43,893 nucleotides of DNA from Acidobacteriota bacterium (lineage in GTDB: Bacteria; Acidobacteriota; Blastocatellia; RBC074), in NCBI GenBank assembly GCA_016789605.1, contig JAEUQO010000223.1, positions 1-43,893 on the forward strand, written 5' to 3'. Position 1 is the stretch's first letter; every line of letters starts with the position of its first letter. Positions 21,070 to 30,807 of this stretch are shown here, one piece after another. The notes below the pieces were generated by a model. The model saw only the letters and a list, made by a program, of their open reading frames with translations, was not told the DNA's origin and did no database searches. A program made the position numbers and the translations under genes.

Positions 21070-21390
21070 ATGAAGTCTTCGTTTAAAAGAGGAATGTTGG
21101 TTTTGGTCATGTTGATTTCTTTGAATTCTTCTGGACACAACGAAACCCTACCAGCACAAGCTTGTATTACTGGGCCTTGCGCCAAAAGCTGTGGGGCTTG
21201 TGGCATGTTGTTCCAGTATCAGCGGTATTGTGATGATTGCCAAGCTTGTTATGTCAGTGTTTGCTCTTTCCGAAAATGTAATTGTAGCTACAGCGATGCG
21301 TATAACGATTCTTGTGGTGGTGGGGGGAGTTGTTCGGGGACCACAGGATGCTTAGATCGGCCTGATTGCGTTAGCGACCCTGAAAATTAA
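21070..21390 (+). CDS. small exported cysteine-rich protein
   Basis: 106 residues. The signal peptide (about 1-31, MKSSFKRGMLVLVMLISLNS then ...LPAQA) is followed by about 75 residues with 14 cysteines, many in CxxC spacing (GACG, CDDCQAC) and a glycine stretch (CGGGGSC). An even count suggests disulfides or a metal cluster outside the cell. I do not recognise a family. ATG 21070 is preceded by GAGAGGG; the frame is open further up to 20986 but those codons lack a ribosome site and would bury the signal peptide. The region is clearly more AT-rich than its neighbours. The next gene begins 28 bp after the stop and is also exported, so the two probably act together. Confidence 0.75.
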   Translation: MKSSFKRGMLVLVMLISLNSSGHNETLPAQACITGPCAKSCGACGMLFQYQRYCDDCQACYVSVCSFRKCNCSYSDAYNDSCGGGGSCSGTTGCLDRPDCVSDPEN

Positions 21391-21418
21391 GTAGACAAGG
21401 CAAGAAAGGGTGGAAGAT

Positions 21419-22198
21419 ATGAAAAAATACGCGCTTCTAAGCTTGATTACTCTGGTCGCGGTTGCTGCTGCCATCTTTAAAAATAGTGTTTCAAGCAAAA
21501 GCCTAATTGCGAAAAATGGTTTTCCAGCCCCCTATACTGTAGTTCTGAAGGAAACGGCGACGCAACTTGGCAAAGGGGCGTTCGATGTCGTTGAATTGAC
21601 GATTGCATACCGCTCTGATGGGGCATATCTTCGGCGAGCAAGAACGCTTTTACCGGGGAGAGATGATGTTTCTCAGAGAGTCATTCAATTCCCATCTGGT
21701 GAGGAAGTTACTGTTAATGACATTACCAAATTAAAAAGTACGTTGCTTAGGTGGAATTCAGGACAACGCCTGCCTGTTAAGCAGAGAAACCCTCAAGGGA
21801 AATGCCTAACCACGCTAAATGGCAAGCTATTTGTGCCAGACGGAGAATACTTGTTAGGGGAAGAAACCTACCGTGGGTATCGTGCTGTTAGAATTAGATA
21901 CTCTGGTGTTGAGGCCCTATATGCTCTTGATTTTGGTTGTGCCCAACTATATGACCGAATTGTGTTCAGTGATAAAGAGTCGAATGAACATAATTTGATC
22001 TCTCTCTCTCCAGGTGAACCTGACGATTCTTTATTTCAGGTTGGCATGGATGTAAAGGAAGTAAAGCCTTCAGAGAGGTGGCTCAGCTCTAAGAAAGACA
22101 AAAATTCATGCAGCCCGCAATCCAGTTGTGGGCAGCGTATGCGAGAATTAGACGACGAGTATTACTCTTCGAATTCTAAACCTGCCCCCGCAAAGTAA
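21419..22198 (+). CDS. exported protein of unknown function
   Basis: 259 residues with an N-terminal signal or anchor (MKKYALLSLITLVAVAAAIF). The rest is strand-rich without a family I can name. The segment YRGYRAVRIRYSGVEALYAL followed by DFGCAQLYD resembles a pattern I have seen in acidobacterial exported hypothetical proteins, but that is memory rather than a match. The C-terminus is polar and contains CSPQSSCGQR. ATG 21419 has AAAGGG eight bases upstream; a GTG at 21410 would add three residues. Like the preceding cysteine-rich gene it is AT-rich compared with the flanking permease genes, hinting at a separate origin. A strong hairpin follows. Confidence 0.78.
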   Translation: MKKYALLSLITLVAVAAAIFKNSVSSKSLIAKNGFPAPYTVVLKETATQLGKGAFDVVELTIAYRSDGAYLRRARTLLPGRDDVSQRVIQFPSGEEVTVNDITKLKSTLLRWNSGQRLPVKQRNPQGKCLTTLNGKLFVPDGEYLLGEETYRGYRAVRIRYSGVEALYALDFGCAQLYDRIVFSDKESNEHNLISLSPGEPDDSLFQVGMDVKEVKPSERWLSSKKDKNSCSPQSSCGQRMRELDDEYYSSNSKPAPAK

Positions 22199-22215
22199 GT
22201 TCTATATTCCGCTCT

Positions 22216-22269
22216 CAATGAAGAAGCGCCATACCTCTCACCTGAGGGAAGTATGGCGCTTCTTCATTG
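22216..22269. terminator. 19-bp perfect hairpin after the low-GC pair
   Basis: Arms CAATGAAGAAGCGCCATAC (22216-22234) and GTATGGCGCTTCTTCATTG (22251-22269) pair perfectly around a 16-nt loop that itself contains CCTC/GAGG. It starts 17 bp after the stop codon. There is no T-run on either side, so it may be a terminator of unusual form, an mRNA 3' stabiliser or a former mobile-element end. Confidence 0.5.
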
Positions 22270-22477
22270 GGGGATGCTACGTTTCAGCGTTTGCTGAATG
22301 TGTACTGGGCTACGAGCGGATTACAGGCAGTTTACAGTATCTGACCAGTGGGCGATTTTGGGAACGGTGGATTTCAAAACTGGACACCTCTGACGCGCGG
22401 CGATTGGGCTGGTTGTTGGCATTGGGTGACTTAGCGGCCCAAGGTTTGGCACGTGGATTGGTAGGCAGAACCACAAG

Positions 22478-24541
22478 ATGAATCTGCCAACACAAAACCC
22501 AGTATTGTCTTCATGGTCAGAACGCGCCACCGAACCCGTGCCGTCAGGGCGTGAAAATGCCGGTGCGGATGCCAACGCGCTCAGTTTCAATTTGACTGAT
22601 GGTGATCATCGGCTCGCTGTCGAAGCTGGCTTGGGAGCGTTGCGTTGGGCCAGGCAGTCGGCAGCGTCCGCCAGCGCGCACGAAGCGGCCAGGACTTACG
22701 CCGTGGCGCTGGAAAAAGTTGTCGGCGGAATGGCGCAGCTCAACGCGGATTTCAATTTGCAGTTGGGTGATCTGCTCTGGCGCTGCCAGTTGCAACAGGG
22801 CACACTCAACGATGTGTTGCAGGAAATCCGCCTGGCGGAATTTGAGCGAGAAGCGCGTGCCTATCGCACACGCGGCGAGCGCGCCTATCTCAACGGTTGG
22901 TACGAAGAAGCGCTGGGCGATTTGCGCGAGGCCGAAAAGCGAAACTATCCGGATTATTCCGTTCATCGTTCGCTGGGCAATTTGTACCTGTATCATTTGC
23001 AGGATTTGTCGGCAGCCTTTGGGTGCTTTGCCAAAGCCGCCAAATATGCGCGTCCGACGGACAAGGAACAGGCCGCCGAAGCGCATTATTTTGCGGCCTT
23101 GACCTGTGTTTTGCAGCAGCAGTTTGACGAAGCTGAGGCGCAATTGCGCGAAGCTGTTGCCTTGCATCCGGCATTGGCCGAAGCGCATTACCAGCTTGCC
23201 TGTGTTTGTGCGCAGCGCAACGCCGTCGCAGAGACGCTTGCTAGTTTGCAGTGCGCCATTCAACTCGACGCGCGCTATCACGAACGCGCACGCAGCGAAA
23301 TCGCTTTTGAAACGGTGCGTGTGCCGGTGCAATCCTTCCTTGAACAGCTTTTCTTACCCGTACGAGAAAAAATCGCCGAAGTGAAACAAGAAGCTGCGCA
23401 ATTGCGCGGGTACGTCATTGCGCGTCCAGTCGAAGAAAAAATCGCGCAGGCCTTTCAACAGGTCGAAGCACAATTGACGGCTTCGCCGACGTATCGCGCC
23501 GGATTGCAGGCAATGAGCGCGCTGACTGAAATTCAGCAGGAGCTGCGCGGGTTGCAAGATCGCTATTACAAACACGTGGCCTTTGATTCGCGTGACTTTG
23601 TTCGTTCGGTGACCTTCAGCCCGAATGGCCGTTTGCTGGCGTCGGGGGCTTTGCACGGCGGGTTGCAGGTTTGGGACGTGCTTGCCGGAAGTCAGTTGTA
23701 CGCCAATAACGCGCACCTGGCCAGCGTGACTTCAGTCGCATTTAGCCCAAACAATTTATTGCTGGCGTCGGGCAGCCGGGACAACTGCGTCAAATTGTGG
23801 GAGGCCGACTCCGGCAAGGAGTTGCAAACGCTGAGCGCACACAAAGCCGAAGTCAGCGCAGTTGCTTTCAGTCCGGATGGGCAGTGGCTGGTTTCAGCCA
23901 GTCACGACCGTACGCTGAAACTATGGCGCGTTGCCACGGGGCGCGAGCTGCAAACGCTGGACGGTCATACGATGCAGGTAACGGCGGCGATTTTTACGCC
24001 TGACGGGCAAACGGTGGTTTCAGGCGGATGGGACAAAACCATACGGCTGTGGAATGTCGAAAGCGGCAAAATCAAACAGACGCTGACGGGGCATACGCGC
24101 GGTGTGGCGGCATTGGCCATCAGTCCTGATGGACGCTGGTTGGCTTCGGGCGGCGAAGACGCGCTGGTCAAGCTGTGGGATTTGACAACCGGCCGCGCCG
24201 TGCAAACGTTCCGCAGTCATTACAACAGCGTCATTTCGCTGGCGTTCAGCGCCAACGGCGAACTATTGGCGACCGGTTGTTTGGGACAGGTCGTGATTGT
24301 CTGGAAGCTTTCGACAGGGCAAGAAGTCAAACGGCTGAAATTTGACAACATCAGCTACAACTCGGTGGCGTTTAGTCCGCAAGGGCAGTGGCTGGCGTTG
24401 GGAAGCCGCGATTTACAACTTTGGCTGAAAGCGATTTTGACCGAAGACGAATACGCTGCGGTTACGCACGAAAAACGGCTGTCTGAAGTGGACAGCGCGC
24501 AAGAGAACGCATTGCCTGCCTATTTGCCGATACAGACCTGA
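22478..24541 (+). CDS. TPR and WD40 beta-propeller protein
   Basis: 687 residues, no signal peptide. Residues about 115-275 contain tetratricopeptide-type helical repeats (for example AYLNGWYEEALGDLREAEKR and QFDEAEAQLREAVALHPAL). Residues about 285-365 are a charged, helical linker. Residues about 368-675 hold seven WD40 blades with motifs such as VAFSPDGQWLVSASHDRTLK followed by LW, enough for a closed propeller. This resembles the repeat half of bacterial WD40 signalling proteins, but there is no kinase or caspase-like domain. It should be a cytoplasmic scaffold. It ends 31 bp before the third ADOP permease, so co-transcription is likely. The ribosome site before ATG 22478 is weak. Confidence 0.85.
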   Translation: MNLPTQNPVLSSWSERATEPVPSGRENAGADANALSFNLTDGDHRLAVEAGLGALRWARQSAASASAHEAARTYAVALEKVVGGMAQLNADFNLQLGDLLWRCQLQQGTLNDVLQEIRLAEFEREARAYRTRGERAYLNGWYEEALGDLREAEKRNYPDYSVHRSLGNLYLYHLQDLSAAFGCFAKAAKYARPTDKEQAAEAHYFAALTCVLQQQFDEAEAQLREAVALHPALAEAHYQLACVCAQRNAVAETLASLQCAIQLDARYHERARSEIAFETVRVPVQSFLEQLFLPVREKIAEVKQEAAQLRGYVIARPVEEKIAQAFQQVEAQLTASPTYRAGLQAMSALTEIQQELRGLQDRYYKHVAFDSRDFVRSVTFSPNGRLLASGALHGGLQVWDVLAGSQLYANNAHLASVTSVAFSPNNLLLASGSRDNCVKLWEADSGKELQTLSAHKAEVSAVAFSPDGQWLVSASHDRTLKLWRVATGRELQTLDGHTMQVTAAIFTPDGQTVVSGGWDKTIRLWNVESGKIKQTLTGHTRGVAALAISPDGRWLASGGEDALVKLWDLTTGRAVQTFRSHYNSVISLAFSANGELLATGCLGQVVIVWKLSTGQEVKRLKFDNISYNSVAFSPQGQWLALGSRDLQLWLKAILTEDEYAAVTHEKRLSEVDSAQENALPAYLPIQT

Positions 24542-24572
24542 AGTCGGCGATTTTTTCAGAACGGAGACACCT

Positions 24573-27005
24573 ATGCGAACGCTTTGGCAAGACATTCGAT
24601 TTGGATTGCGGTTGTTGTGGAAACATCCGGGCTTCACATTTGTGGCGGTCGCGGCGTTGGCCCTTGGCATCGGAGCAAACACGGCGGTCTTCAGCCTGGT
24701 GAATGCCTTGCTCATCAATCCGCTGCCGTTTCCTGACATGGATCGGTTGGTCACCGTTTACGAACGCGTGCCAGCGCAAGGCAATGAGCGCAACGAAGCT
24801 TCAATTGCGAATTACCTGGACTGGCGTGCGCAAAATCAGTCGTTTGAAAATATCGGCGTCTATCGCTGGTGGAGCGCCAACCTGACCGGCAATGACCAGC
24901 CCGAACGATTGCAGGGATTTCTGGTGTCGGCCAGTTTGCTCGATACCATCGGATTGAAGCCGATGCTGGGACGAAATTTCAACGCCGATGAAGAACAGCC
25001 AGGCAAAGACAATGTCGCGATTCTCAGTTATGGCGTGTGGCAACGGCGTTTTGCCGCTGATGCCAACATCATCGGACAAACGATTTTGCTCAACGGCGTC
25101 AAACGCCAGGTCGTCGGCGTGTTGCCCGCCAACATCAATTTTCCGCGCGGCGCTGAAATTCTGGCTCCGTTGTCGTTGACGCCAGAACAGCAAGCCAATC
25201 GTGGCAACCATTCGTTTCTGGTCGTGGGGCGGCTGAAAAACGGCGTTTCGCTGGCACAGGCGCAACGCGAAATGAGTACGATTGCCGCACGTTTGGAAAC
25301 ACAATATCCCGACACAAACACCGGGCGTGGCACGTCGCTGTTCACGTTGTACGACGACACGGTGCAACACGGCAAAGTTTTGCTGTTGGTGCTGTTGGGC
25401 GCGGTTGGATTTGTCTTGTTGATTGCCTGTGCCAACATCGCCAACTTGATGCTGGCGCGAGCTTCCAGCCGATTGAAAGAAATTGCCATTCGTTCCGCGT
25501 TAGGGGCCAGTCGCTGGCGTGTCGCGCGACAGTTGTTGATCGAAAGCGTGATCGTTGCGCTTGCTGGCGGTGTGTTCGGATTGCTGATTGGGCAATGGGG
25601 CATCAGCTTTTTCAAATCGCTGGCGCCCGCGGAAGTCGCGAACTTTGTGCCCGGCTGGCATCGCGTGGGTATGAATCCGATCGTGCTTGTCTATACTTTA
25701 GGGCTGTCGGTGGTGACGGGGCTTTTGTTTGGCCTGGCTCCGGCCTGGCAGGCGACGAAACCGGATTTGGTCGAAACGCTCAAAGAAGGCGGCGGCAAGT
25801 CTGCGGCGGGCGGACGGCAGCGATTGCGCAGCGCCTTGGTCGTGGCCGAAGTCGCGTTGTCGCTGGTGCTGCTGATCTCTGCCGGGTTGCTGATCAAGAG
25901 CTTTTTGAAACTGAGCACGACTGATCCGGGCTTCAATTCGGAAAGCGTGTTGACGATGCAATTGATTTTGCCGCGCGCGCGATACGAACAGCCCGAAGCG
26001 CGCGCCGTGTTTTACCGCGACCTGGAACAACGCATACGGTCTTTGTCTGGTGTCGCGTCGGCGGGGCTCGTCAATTACCTGCCGCTGGGCGGCAGCAATT
26101 CTTCCGACGATTTTCTCATCGAAGGCCTTCCTACGCCGCCGCGCGGACAGGAATACGTCGGGCGTTATCGCGTCTGCACACCAGACTACTTTCAGACGCT
26201 GGGCATTCGCATTTTGCGCGGGCGCGGTTTCACCGGGGCAGATTCCGAAACGGCAGCGCCGGTCGTGATCGTCAATGAAACGCTGGTGCGAAAGTTCTGG
26301 CCGAACGCCGACCCATCTGTCGTGTTGGGCAAACGGTTTCGCACCTCAGGGCCGCCTGAACGAAATCCCTGGCGCGAAATCGTCGGTGTGATCAACGACG
26401 TGCGCCACGAAATGAATGGCCCTATCCAACCGGAATACTACCTGCCGCACGCCCAGGACCCCTGGAACGCGATGGCTTTGGTCGCCAAAACCAAAGTCGA
26501 ACCGATGGCGCTGGCTTCGCTGGTGCGCAAAGAAGTGCAGGCGATGGATAAAGATCAGCCGGTTTTCAGCACGCGTTCGATGCAGGAAGTGCGCGCGCAA
26601 TCGGTCATCATCTACAACACGTCTTCGCAGATGCTCAGCGTGTTCGCGGCGATCGCAATGTTGTTGGCGGCACTCGGCATTTATGGCGTGATGTCATACA
26701 GCGTCAGTCAGCGCACGCACGAAATCGGCGTGCGGCTGGCTTTGGGCGCAAGTCGGCAACACGTACTCAAGCTCATGATCTGGCAGGGAATGAAGCTGGC
26801 AGGTTTGGGAATGGTGATTGGTCTGGCCGGAGCGTTGGCGCTAACCAGCCTGATGAAGTCTTTGCTGTTTGGCGTGAGTACGACAGATCCGCTGACGTAT
26901 GGCGTGGTCGTGTCTGTGCTGGCGGTGGTTGCGTTGTTGGCTTGTTATTTGCCCGCACGCCGCGCCACCAAAGTTGATCCGATAATCGCACTTCGCTACG
27001 AGTAA
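24573..27005 (+). CDS. ADOP-family MacB/FtsX-type ABC permease (paralog 3)
   Basis: 810 residues with the duplicated FtsX-core architecture of this family: first helix with ALALGIGANTAVFSLVNALL, core helices around LLIACANIANLMLARASSRLKEIAIRSALGASR, a middle helix (LVVAEVALSLVLLISAGLLI) and the C-terminal core ending PARRATKVDPIIALRYE. CGGAGAC precedes the ATG. It lies 31 bp behind the TPR-WD40 gene and converges with the metal ATPase gene 39 bp away. As in the other copies there is no ATPase gene beside it, so it must use an ATPase from elsewhere or work without one. Confidence 0.93.
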   Translation: MRTLWQDIRFGLRLLWKHPGFTFVAVAALALGIGANTAVFSLVNALLINPLPFPDMDRLVTVYERVPAQGNERNEASIANYLDWRAQNQSFENIGVYRWWSANLTGNDQPERLQGFLVSASLLDTIGLKPMLGRNFNADEEQPGKDNVAILSYGVWQRRFAADANIIGQTILLNGVKRQVVGVLPANINFPRGAEILAPLSLTPEQQANRGNHSFLVVGRLKNGVSLAQAQREMSTIAARLETQYPDTNTGRGTSLFTLYDDTVQHGKVLLLVLLGAVGFVLLIACANIANLMLARASSRLKEIAIRSALGASRWRVARQLLIESVIVALAGGVFGLLIGQWGISFFKSLAPAEVANFVPGWHRVGMNPIVLVYTLGLSVVTGLLFGLAPAWQATKPDLVETLKEGGGKSAAGGRQRLRSALVVAEVALSLVLLISAGLLIKSFLKLSTTDPGFNSESVLTMQLILPRARYEQPEARAVFYRDLEQRIRSLSGVASAGLVNYLPLGGSNSSDDFLIEGLPTPPRGQEYVGRYRVCTPDYFQTLGIRILRGRGFTGADSETAAPVVIVNETLVRKFWPNADPSVVLGKRFRTSGPPERNPWREIVGVINDVRHEMNGPIQPEYYLPHAQDPWNAMALVAKTKVEPMALASLVRKEVQAMDKDQPVFSTRSMQEVRAQSVIIYNTSSQMLSVFAAIAMLLAALGIYGVMSYSVSQRTHEIGVRLALGASRQHVLKLMIWQGMKLAGLGMVIGLAGALALTSLMKSLLFGVSTTDPLTYGVVVSVLAVVALLACYLPARRATKVDPIIALRYE

Positions 27006-27030
27006 ACAGGGATTTGACTTGCTTTCGTGC

Positions 27031-27065
27031 TTGCTGGCGTTTGGTTAGTCACGAAACGCCAGCAA
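27031..27065. terminator. inverted repeat across the end of the metal ATPase gene
   Basis: Perfect 12-bp arms TTGCTGGCGTTT (27031-27042) and AAACGCCAGCAA (27054-27065) with an 11-nt loop sit between two convergent genes. The right arm lies in the last codons of the ATPase gene and its stop codon is in the loop. There is no T-run, so a terminator role is tentative. Confidence 0.4.
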
Positions 27066-29753
27066 ACGAAGCCCGTTCGCCACGACGACCAGCGTGCTGC
27101 CTTCGTGCAGGATGACGGCCTGGCTGATTTGCACCCAGCCGAAAATCGAAGCCAGGATCAGCAGCGCACTAACGCCCAGTGCAATCACCAGATTTTGTCG
27201 AATGACGCTTCCGGCGGTGCGCGCCAGTTTGACGGCAAACGGCAATCGCCCCAACCCTTCACTCATGAGCACCAAATCCGCTGTTTCAAGCGCGACATCA
27301 GACCCGGTGCCGCCCATCGCAATGCCTACCGAAGCGGCCGCCAGCGCTGGCGCGTCATTCACGCCGTCACCCACCATTGCCACACCGCCTTCTTTGGCGA
27401 GCGTGCGCAACGCCGCCACTTTGCCGTCTGGCATTAATGGCGCGCGCGCTTCATCAATGCCGACTTGCGTCGCGATCGTTTTGGCAACCAACAGATTATC
27501 GCCAGATAGCATTACGCTGCGTTGAATGCCGATTTCGCGCAACGACGCCAGCGCCGATTGCGCTTCAGGTCGCAACGTATCCGCCACACCCAGAACGCCC
27601 AAAAACTTGCCTGCGCGTTTGACGAGCATGGTTGTCTGGCCTGCGGCTTCCAGGCGTTTGGCCGTGGCGGTGATTTCTTCCGGCAACGTTTCTTCCACAA
27701 ACAAGGCCAGATTGCCGATCAACACTTCGTCGTCGCCGAGCTTGGCGCGAATGCCTTTGCCGTGAATCGCTTCACAGCTATCGGCATCATCCACCGGTAA
27801 GCTGCGTTCTTTAGCACCGGCGACAATGGCCAGCGCGAGCGGATGCGAGGAGTGGACTTCGGCGCAAGCAGCCGTTGTCAGCAGCTCATTTTCCGTGACG
27901 CTTGCTACAGGCGAAATCGTCAGCAGGCGAGGTTTGCCCACGGTCAAGGTGCCGGTTTTGTCGAACGCCATCGAAGTCACTTTGCTCAGCGTTTCCAGAT
28001 GTGCGCCGCCTTTGATCAGCACACCGCCGCGTGCTGCGCGTGCGACTGCCGACAACACGGCGGCAGGCGTCGCGATGGCCAGCGCACAGGGCGAAGCCGC
28101 CACCAACAACGAGATGCCGCGTAACATCGCTTCTTTGAAACTCAACCCCTGGACGAGCAGCGCAATCGTCAACAATGGAGCTGCGGCAAGTACGATTGGC
28201 ACAAAGACGCGTTCCAGCCGTTTGGCAAACCGTTGCGTGGGACTTTTTTGCGCTTCGGCTTCGGCCACCATATCAATCACGCGCGCGAGCACGGATTCTG
28301 CCGAAAGTTTGGTGACTTCGATTTCCAACGCCGCTTCGGTGTTGATGGTGCTGGCAAACACGGTGTCGCCGGGGCCTTTGCTGACGGGAACAGATTCGCC
28401 AGTGATGGTCGCCTGATCGAGCGACGATTGGCCGCTTTTGATCACGCCATCCAGCGGCACGCGGTCGCCCGGACGCACAACGATCACGTCGCCGCGCCGC
28501 ACCTCGCGCACGGAAATTTCCTTGACGTCCTCGCCGATCTTGAGCCGGGCGGTTTCGGGGCGAAGCTTGCCGAGTGATTCGATGGCACGGCGGGCGCGTT
28601 CCATTGCGCGATGTTCCAGTGCGTGTCCCAAGCTGAAAAGAAACAGCAAAAACGCGCCTTCAAACCAAGCGCCTAAAAATCCCGCGCCAACACCGGCCAA
28701 TACCATCAAGGTTTCGATGTCTACGATGCCTTGTCGCAAAGACGTCAGCGCTCCGCGCACCGCGAAAAAGCCGCCGGAAACCAGGGCGGCGATGAAAATC
28801 ACGGTTTGTATGATTTCCGGCGTGGCGGTGAACCAGCGCAACCCCAATCCCAAGGCGATCAGTACCCCAGCCGTGATAGACAGCGGCATTTCCAGTTTGG
28901 GGGCCAAACCATTGCCGTGCGCGTGAAATGCACAGGCGTGACCCTGTTCGGGTTCTTCCAATTCATAGCCGATGGCGTGCACGCGCGCTTCGATCTGACG
29001 CGGTGTGATGGTTTCGCTGTCATATTCCACGACCAGTCGTTCGGCGGCATACGCGACGTTGGCATCCAGGATGCCCGGCACGCGGTCGAGCACATATTCG
29101 ACAACATAGGCGCATTGCGCCGAATCCATGCCGCGCACAAACCAGGTCTTTTGCAGGTAGCGTTGCGAAACTTCCGCGCCGATGGATTGCACCAGCGCCA
29201 CGACCTGAGCGAGTACGAGTTGTTCCTGGTCAAAATGTACGCAGGCTTCGATGCGTCCGCCATCACGGCGCACGTGAACATCGGTGATGCCGACGCGCGC
29301 TTCGACCAACTGTTCGAGCTTGGCAAAGCGACCCACTTCATCCGTTTCACCGGGGATGATGGCGTCCAGATTGAATTGGCAAGCCTGGCCGCCGGTTTCT
29401 GCCGGTCGTGTGCCTATGCGCGTGTCTTTCGGTTTGGCTTCGTGGTGATGGTGATGATGACTGCAGCCGGGCCCGTGTTCGTGATGCTCGTGCCCGTGGT
29501 GTTCGTGTTTGTGTTCGTGATGGTCGTGCTGACAACCCGGCCCGTGTTCGTGGTGCTCGTGCCCGTGGTGTTCGTGCCCGTGGTGTTCGTGCCCGTGGTG
29601 TTCGTGTTTGTGTTCGTGGTGCTCGTGCTGACAACCGGGGCCGTGTTCGTGGTGCTCGTGGCTGTGATGTTCGTGGTGGCAATCTGGCCCGTGTTCGTGC
29701 TGTGAGAGCACGTTCAAAGAAACAGATTTCTTGCCGTCATTCGGGGTTGTCAT
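27045..29753 (-). CDS. P1B-type heavy-metal ATPase with histidine-rich N-terminus
   Basis: 902 residues. Residues 19-107 are dominated by His with Glu and Gly and contain four HGP(G/D)C motifs ending in six His. Two HMA-like ferredoxin folds follow (about 140-275); the second has GMDSAQC (208-214), where the usual first metal-binding Cys is Ser211. The membrane core has the transport motif SPC (554-556), the phosphorylation site D598KTGT, an ATP-binding HP (SSHPLA), GDGVNDAP, and HEGST at 883-887 in the last helix. SPC together with HEG(G/S)T is the P1B-4 signature, a subgroup linked to Co, Zn, Fe or Ni efflux; such enzymes usually have no large N-terminal metal domain. AGGAGAG precedes the ATG. 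It is the last gene of the vWA unit, 68 bp behind it. Confidence 0.93.
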   Translation of the reverse strand: MTTPNDGKKSVSLNVLSQHEHGPDCHHEHHSHEHHEHGPGCQHEHHEHKHEHHGHEHHGHEHHGHEHHEHGPGCQHDHHEHKHEHHGHEHHEHGPGCSHHHHHHEAKPKDTRIGTRPAETGGQACQFNLDAIIPGETDEVGRFAKLEQLVEARVGITDVHVRRDGGRIEACVHFDQEQLVLAQVVALVQSIGAEVSQRYLQKTWFVRGMDSAQCAYVVEYVLDRVPGILDANVAYAAERLVVEYDSETITPRQIEARVHAIGYELEEPEQGHACAFHAHGNGLAPKLEMPLSITAGVLIALGLGLRWFTATPEIIQTVIFIAALVSGGFFAVRGALTSLRQGIVDIETLMVLAGVGAGFLGAWFEGAFLLFLFSLGHALEHRAMERARRAIESLGKLRPETARLKIGEDVKEISVREVRRGDVIVVRPGDRVPLDGVIKSGQSSLDQATITGESVPVSKGPGDTVFASTINTEAALEIEVTKLSAESVLARVIDMVAEAEAQKSPTQRFAKRLERVFVPIVLAAAPLLTIALLVQGLSFKEAMLRGISLLVAASPCALAIATPAAVLSAVARAARGGVLIKGGAHLETLSKVTSMAFDKTGTLTVGKPRLLTISPVASVTENELLTTAACAEVHSSHPLALAIVAGAKERSLPVDDADSCEAIHGKGIRAKLGDDEVLIGNLALFVEETLPEEITATAKRLEAAGQTTMLVKRAGKFLGVLGVADTLRPEAQSALASLREIGIQRSVMLSGDNLLVAKTIATQVGIDEARAPLMPDGKVAALRTLAKEGGVAMVGDGVNDAPALAAASVGIAMGGTGSDVALETADLVLMSEGLGRLPFAVKLARTAGSVIRQNLVIALGVSALLILASIFGWVQISQAVILHEGSTLVVVANGLRLLAFRD
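29433..29699 (-). repeat. histidine-rich degenerate repeat in the ATPase gene
   Basis: Encodes blocks such as [14 protein letters not shown] and four HEHGP(G/D)C(Q/H/S)H elements. On the plus strand it reads as degenerate tandem GTGTTCGTG/GTGCTCGTG units. The pattern suggests expansion by slippage of a short metal-binding block. Confidence 0.85.
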
Positions 29754-29821
29754 TCGCTCTCCTGATATGGCGATACAGATTTCAGCGGGGGCCGACGAGA
29801 CTGATTGGCAAGTTGCGCCAA

Positions 29822-30787
29822 TCAGTGACGATGTCGTTTGCCACGCTCGGGCGGCTCCTGTGTGGGGGTAAACGACGAGAGAATTTGTTTGGGCAATGAT
29901 TCTTCTTCGTGATCTTCGTCAGGCAGCGGTTGAGTAAAGCGTTGCCCGCCCACTTCCAACGTAAAGCTTTGGCAACCTTCCGGCACGGTGAATTCGAGCA
30001 CGGCGGGCAGCCGCGCTTCATAGACTTTCAACACATTGCCCCGGTCGTCATAAATCTTTCCGCCTGAGGCAACGGTCATCGTTTCATCCACCAAGACGGC
30101 GACCAGTTCGGCCATTTCTTCCATACGGTCAGCGACGCGATGGCACCACAAGTGGCCAACGCCGGGATATTCTTCGTGGCAGATTTCTTCCATCTGCTCT
30201 TCGTCTACCTGTTCGCCGACGCCGACGAGCACGAAATTCAAGCGAGGCAAGCGGCCCGCCGCAATCTCTTTGGCGACCTGAGTTGAATAGGCCGTGACAT
30301 CTGCCGCATCGTGAATCTGGCTGTCGGTAATGATGACAGCCAGACCGCGCTGCGCGCCTTGCGTGACGGCTTGTCTAAAGTAGGCAATGTAGTCGCGTAA
30401 CACGGGCAGCAGAACCGTGCCTTTGCCGTAATAGCGCGGGCCGGGAAATTTGTAATTCTGCGCTTCAGTGCCCGTCAGATCGCCGACGACTTCGATGTCA
30501 GACCCGCTGCCGGTTGCCCAATATGCGACGCGCAAAATGCCATTGCGATCTTTGGTTGCCAGATACTCCAACATCCAGCGCATTTGCGGTTCGACCAGGT
30601 TGCGCACCGGGCCGAGTTTGGCCAACACGCCGCGCGGGCCGTATTCGTCTTCCATGCTGGCAGAGCCATCCATGTAAAGCGCGACATCCAGCCCTTCGAC
30701 GGTCGGATCGTGCAGCAGCGTCGCAATGACATTGCCGTCACGATTGTGTACATCAGAAAACGGTTTAACGATTACTTCGTGTCCCAT
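29822..30787 (-). CDS. von Willebrand factor A domain protein (vWA paralog A)
   Basis: 321 residues without a signal peptide, so cytoplasmic. The vWA metal-ion-dependent adhesion motif D40-G-S-A-S44 follows the strand GLDVALYM, and VIITDSQI supplies the later MIDAS aspartate. A segment [16 protein letters not shown] in the second half is shared with the upstream paralog and could bind a metal. The C-terminal 60 residues look strand-rich ([15 protein letters not shown]) and end in a basic tail (RGKRHRH). Such vWA proteins usually bind protein partners through a Mg ion; TerY and ChlD/MoxR-linked proteins are the nearest ideas, without an AAA ATPase here. Start codon ATG lies 20 bp after the paralog's stop, so the two are co-expressed. 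Confidence 0.85.
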   Translation of the reverse strand: MGHEVIVKPFSDVHNRDGNVIATLLHDPTVEGLDVALYMDGSASMEDEYGPRGVLAKLGPVRNLVEPQMRWMLEYLATKDRNGILRVAYWATGSGSDIEVVGDLTGTEAQNYKFPGPRYYGKGTVLLPVLRDYIAYFRQAVTQGAQRGLAVIITDSQIHDAADVTAYSTQVAKEIAAGRLPRLNFVLVGVGEQVDEEQMEEICHEEYPGVGHLWCHRVADRMEEMAELVAVLVDETMTVASGGKIYDDRGNVLKVYEARLPAVLEFTVPEGCQSFTLEVGGQRFTQPLPDEDHEEESLPKQILSSFTPTQEPPERGKRHRH

Positions 30788-30807
30788 TGGTTTTTGCCTT
30801 TTGCTTC

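Noticed and set aside
22218..22481. Plus-strand 87-residue ORF whose stop overlaps the ATG of the TPR-WD40 gene
   Set aside because: The overlap looks like coupling, but its start lies inside the 19-bp hairpin, there is no ribosome site and the protein resembles nothing; I judged it chance.
29408..29899. Plus-strand ORFs opposite the His-rich region
   Set aside because: They are the antisense of His/Glu codons in the metal ATPase gene and have no ribosome site.
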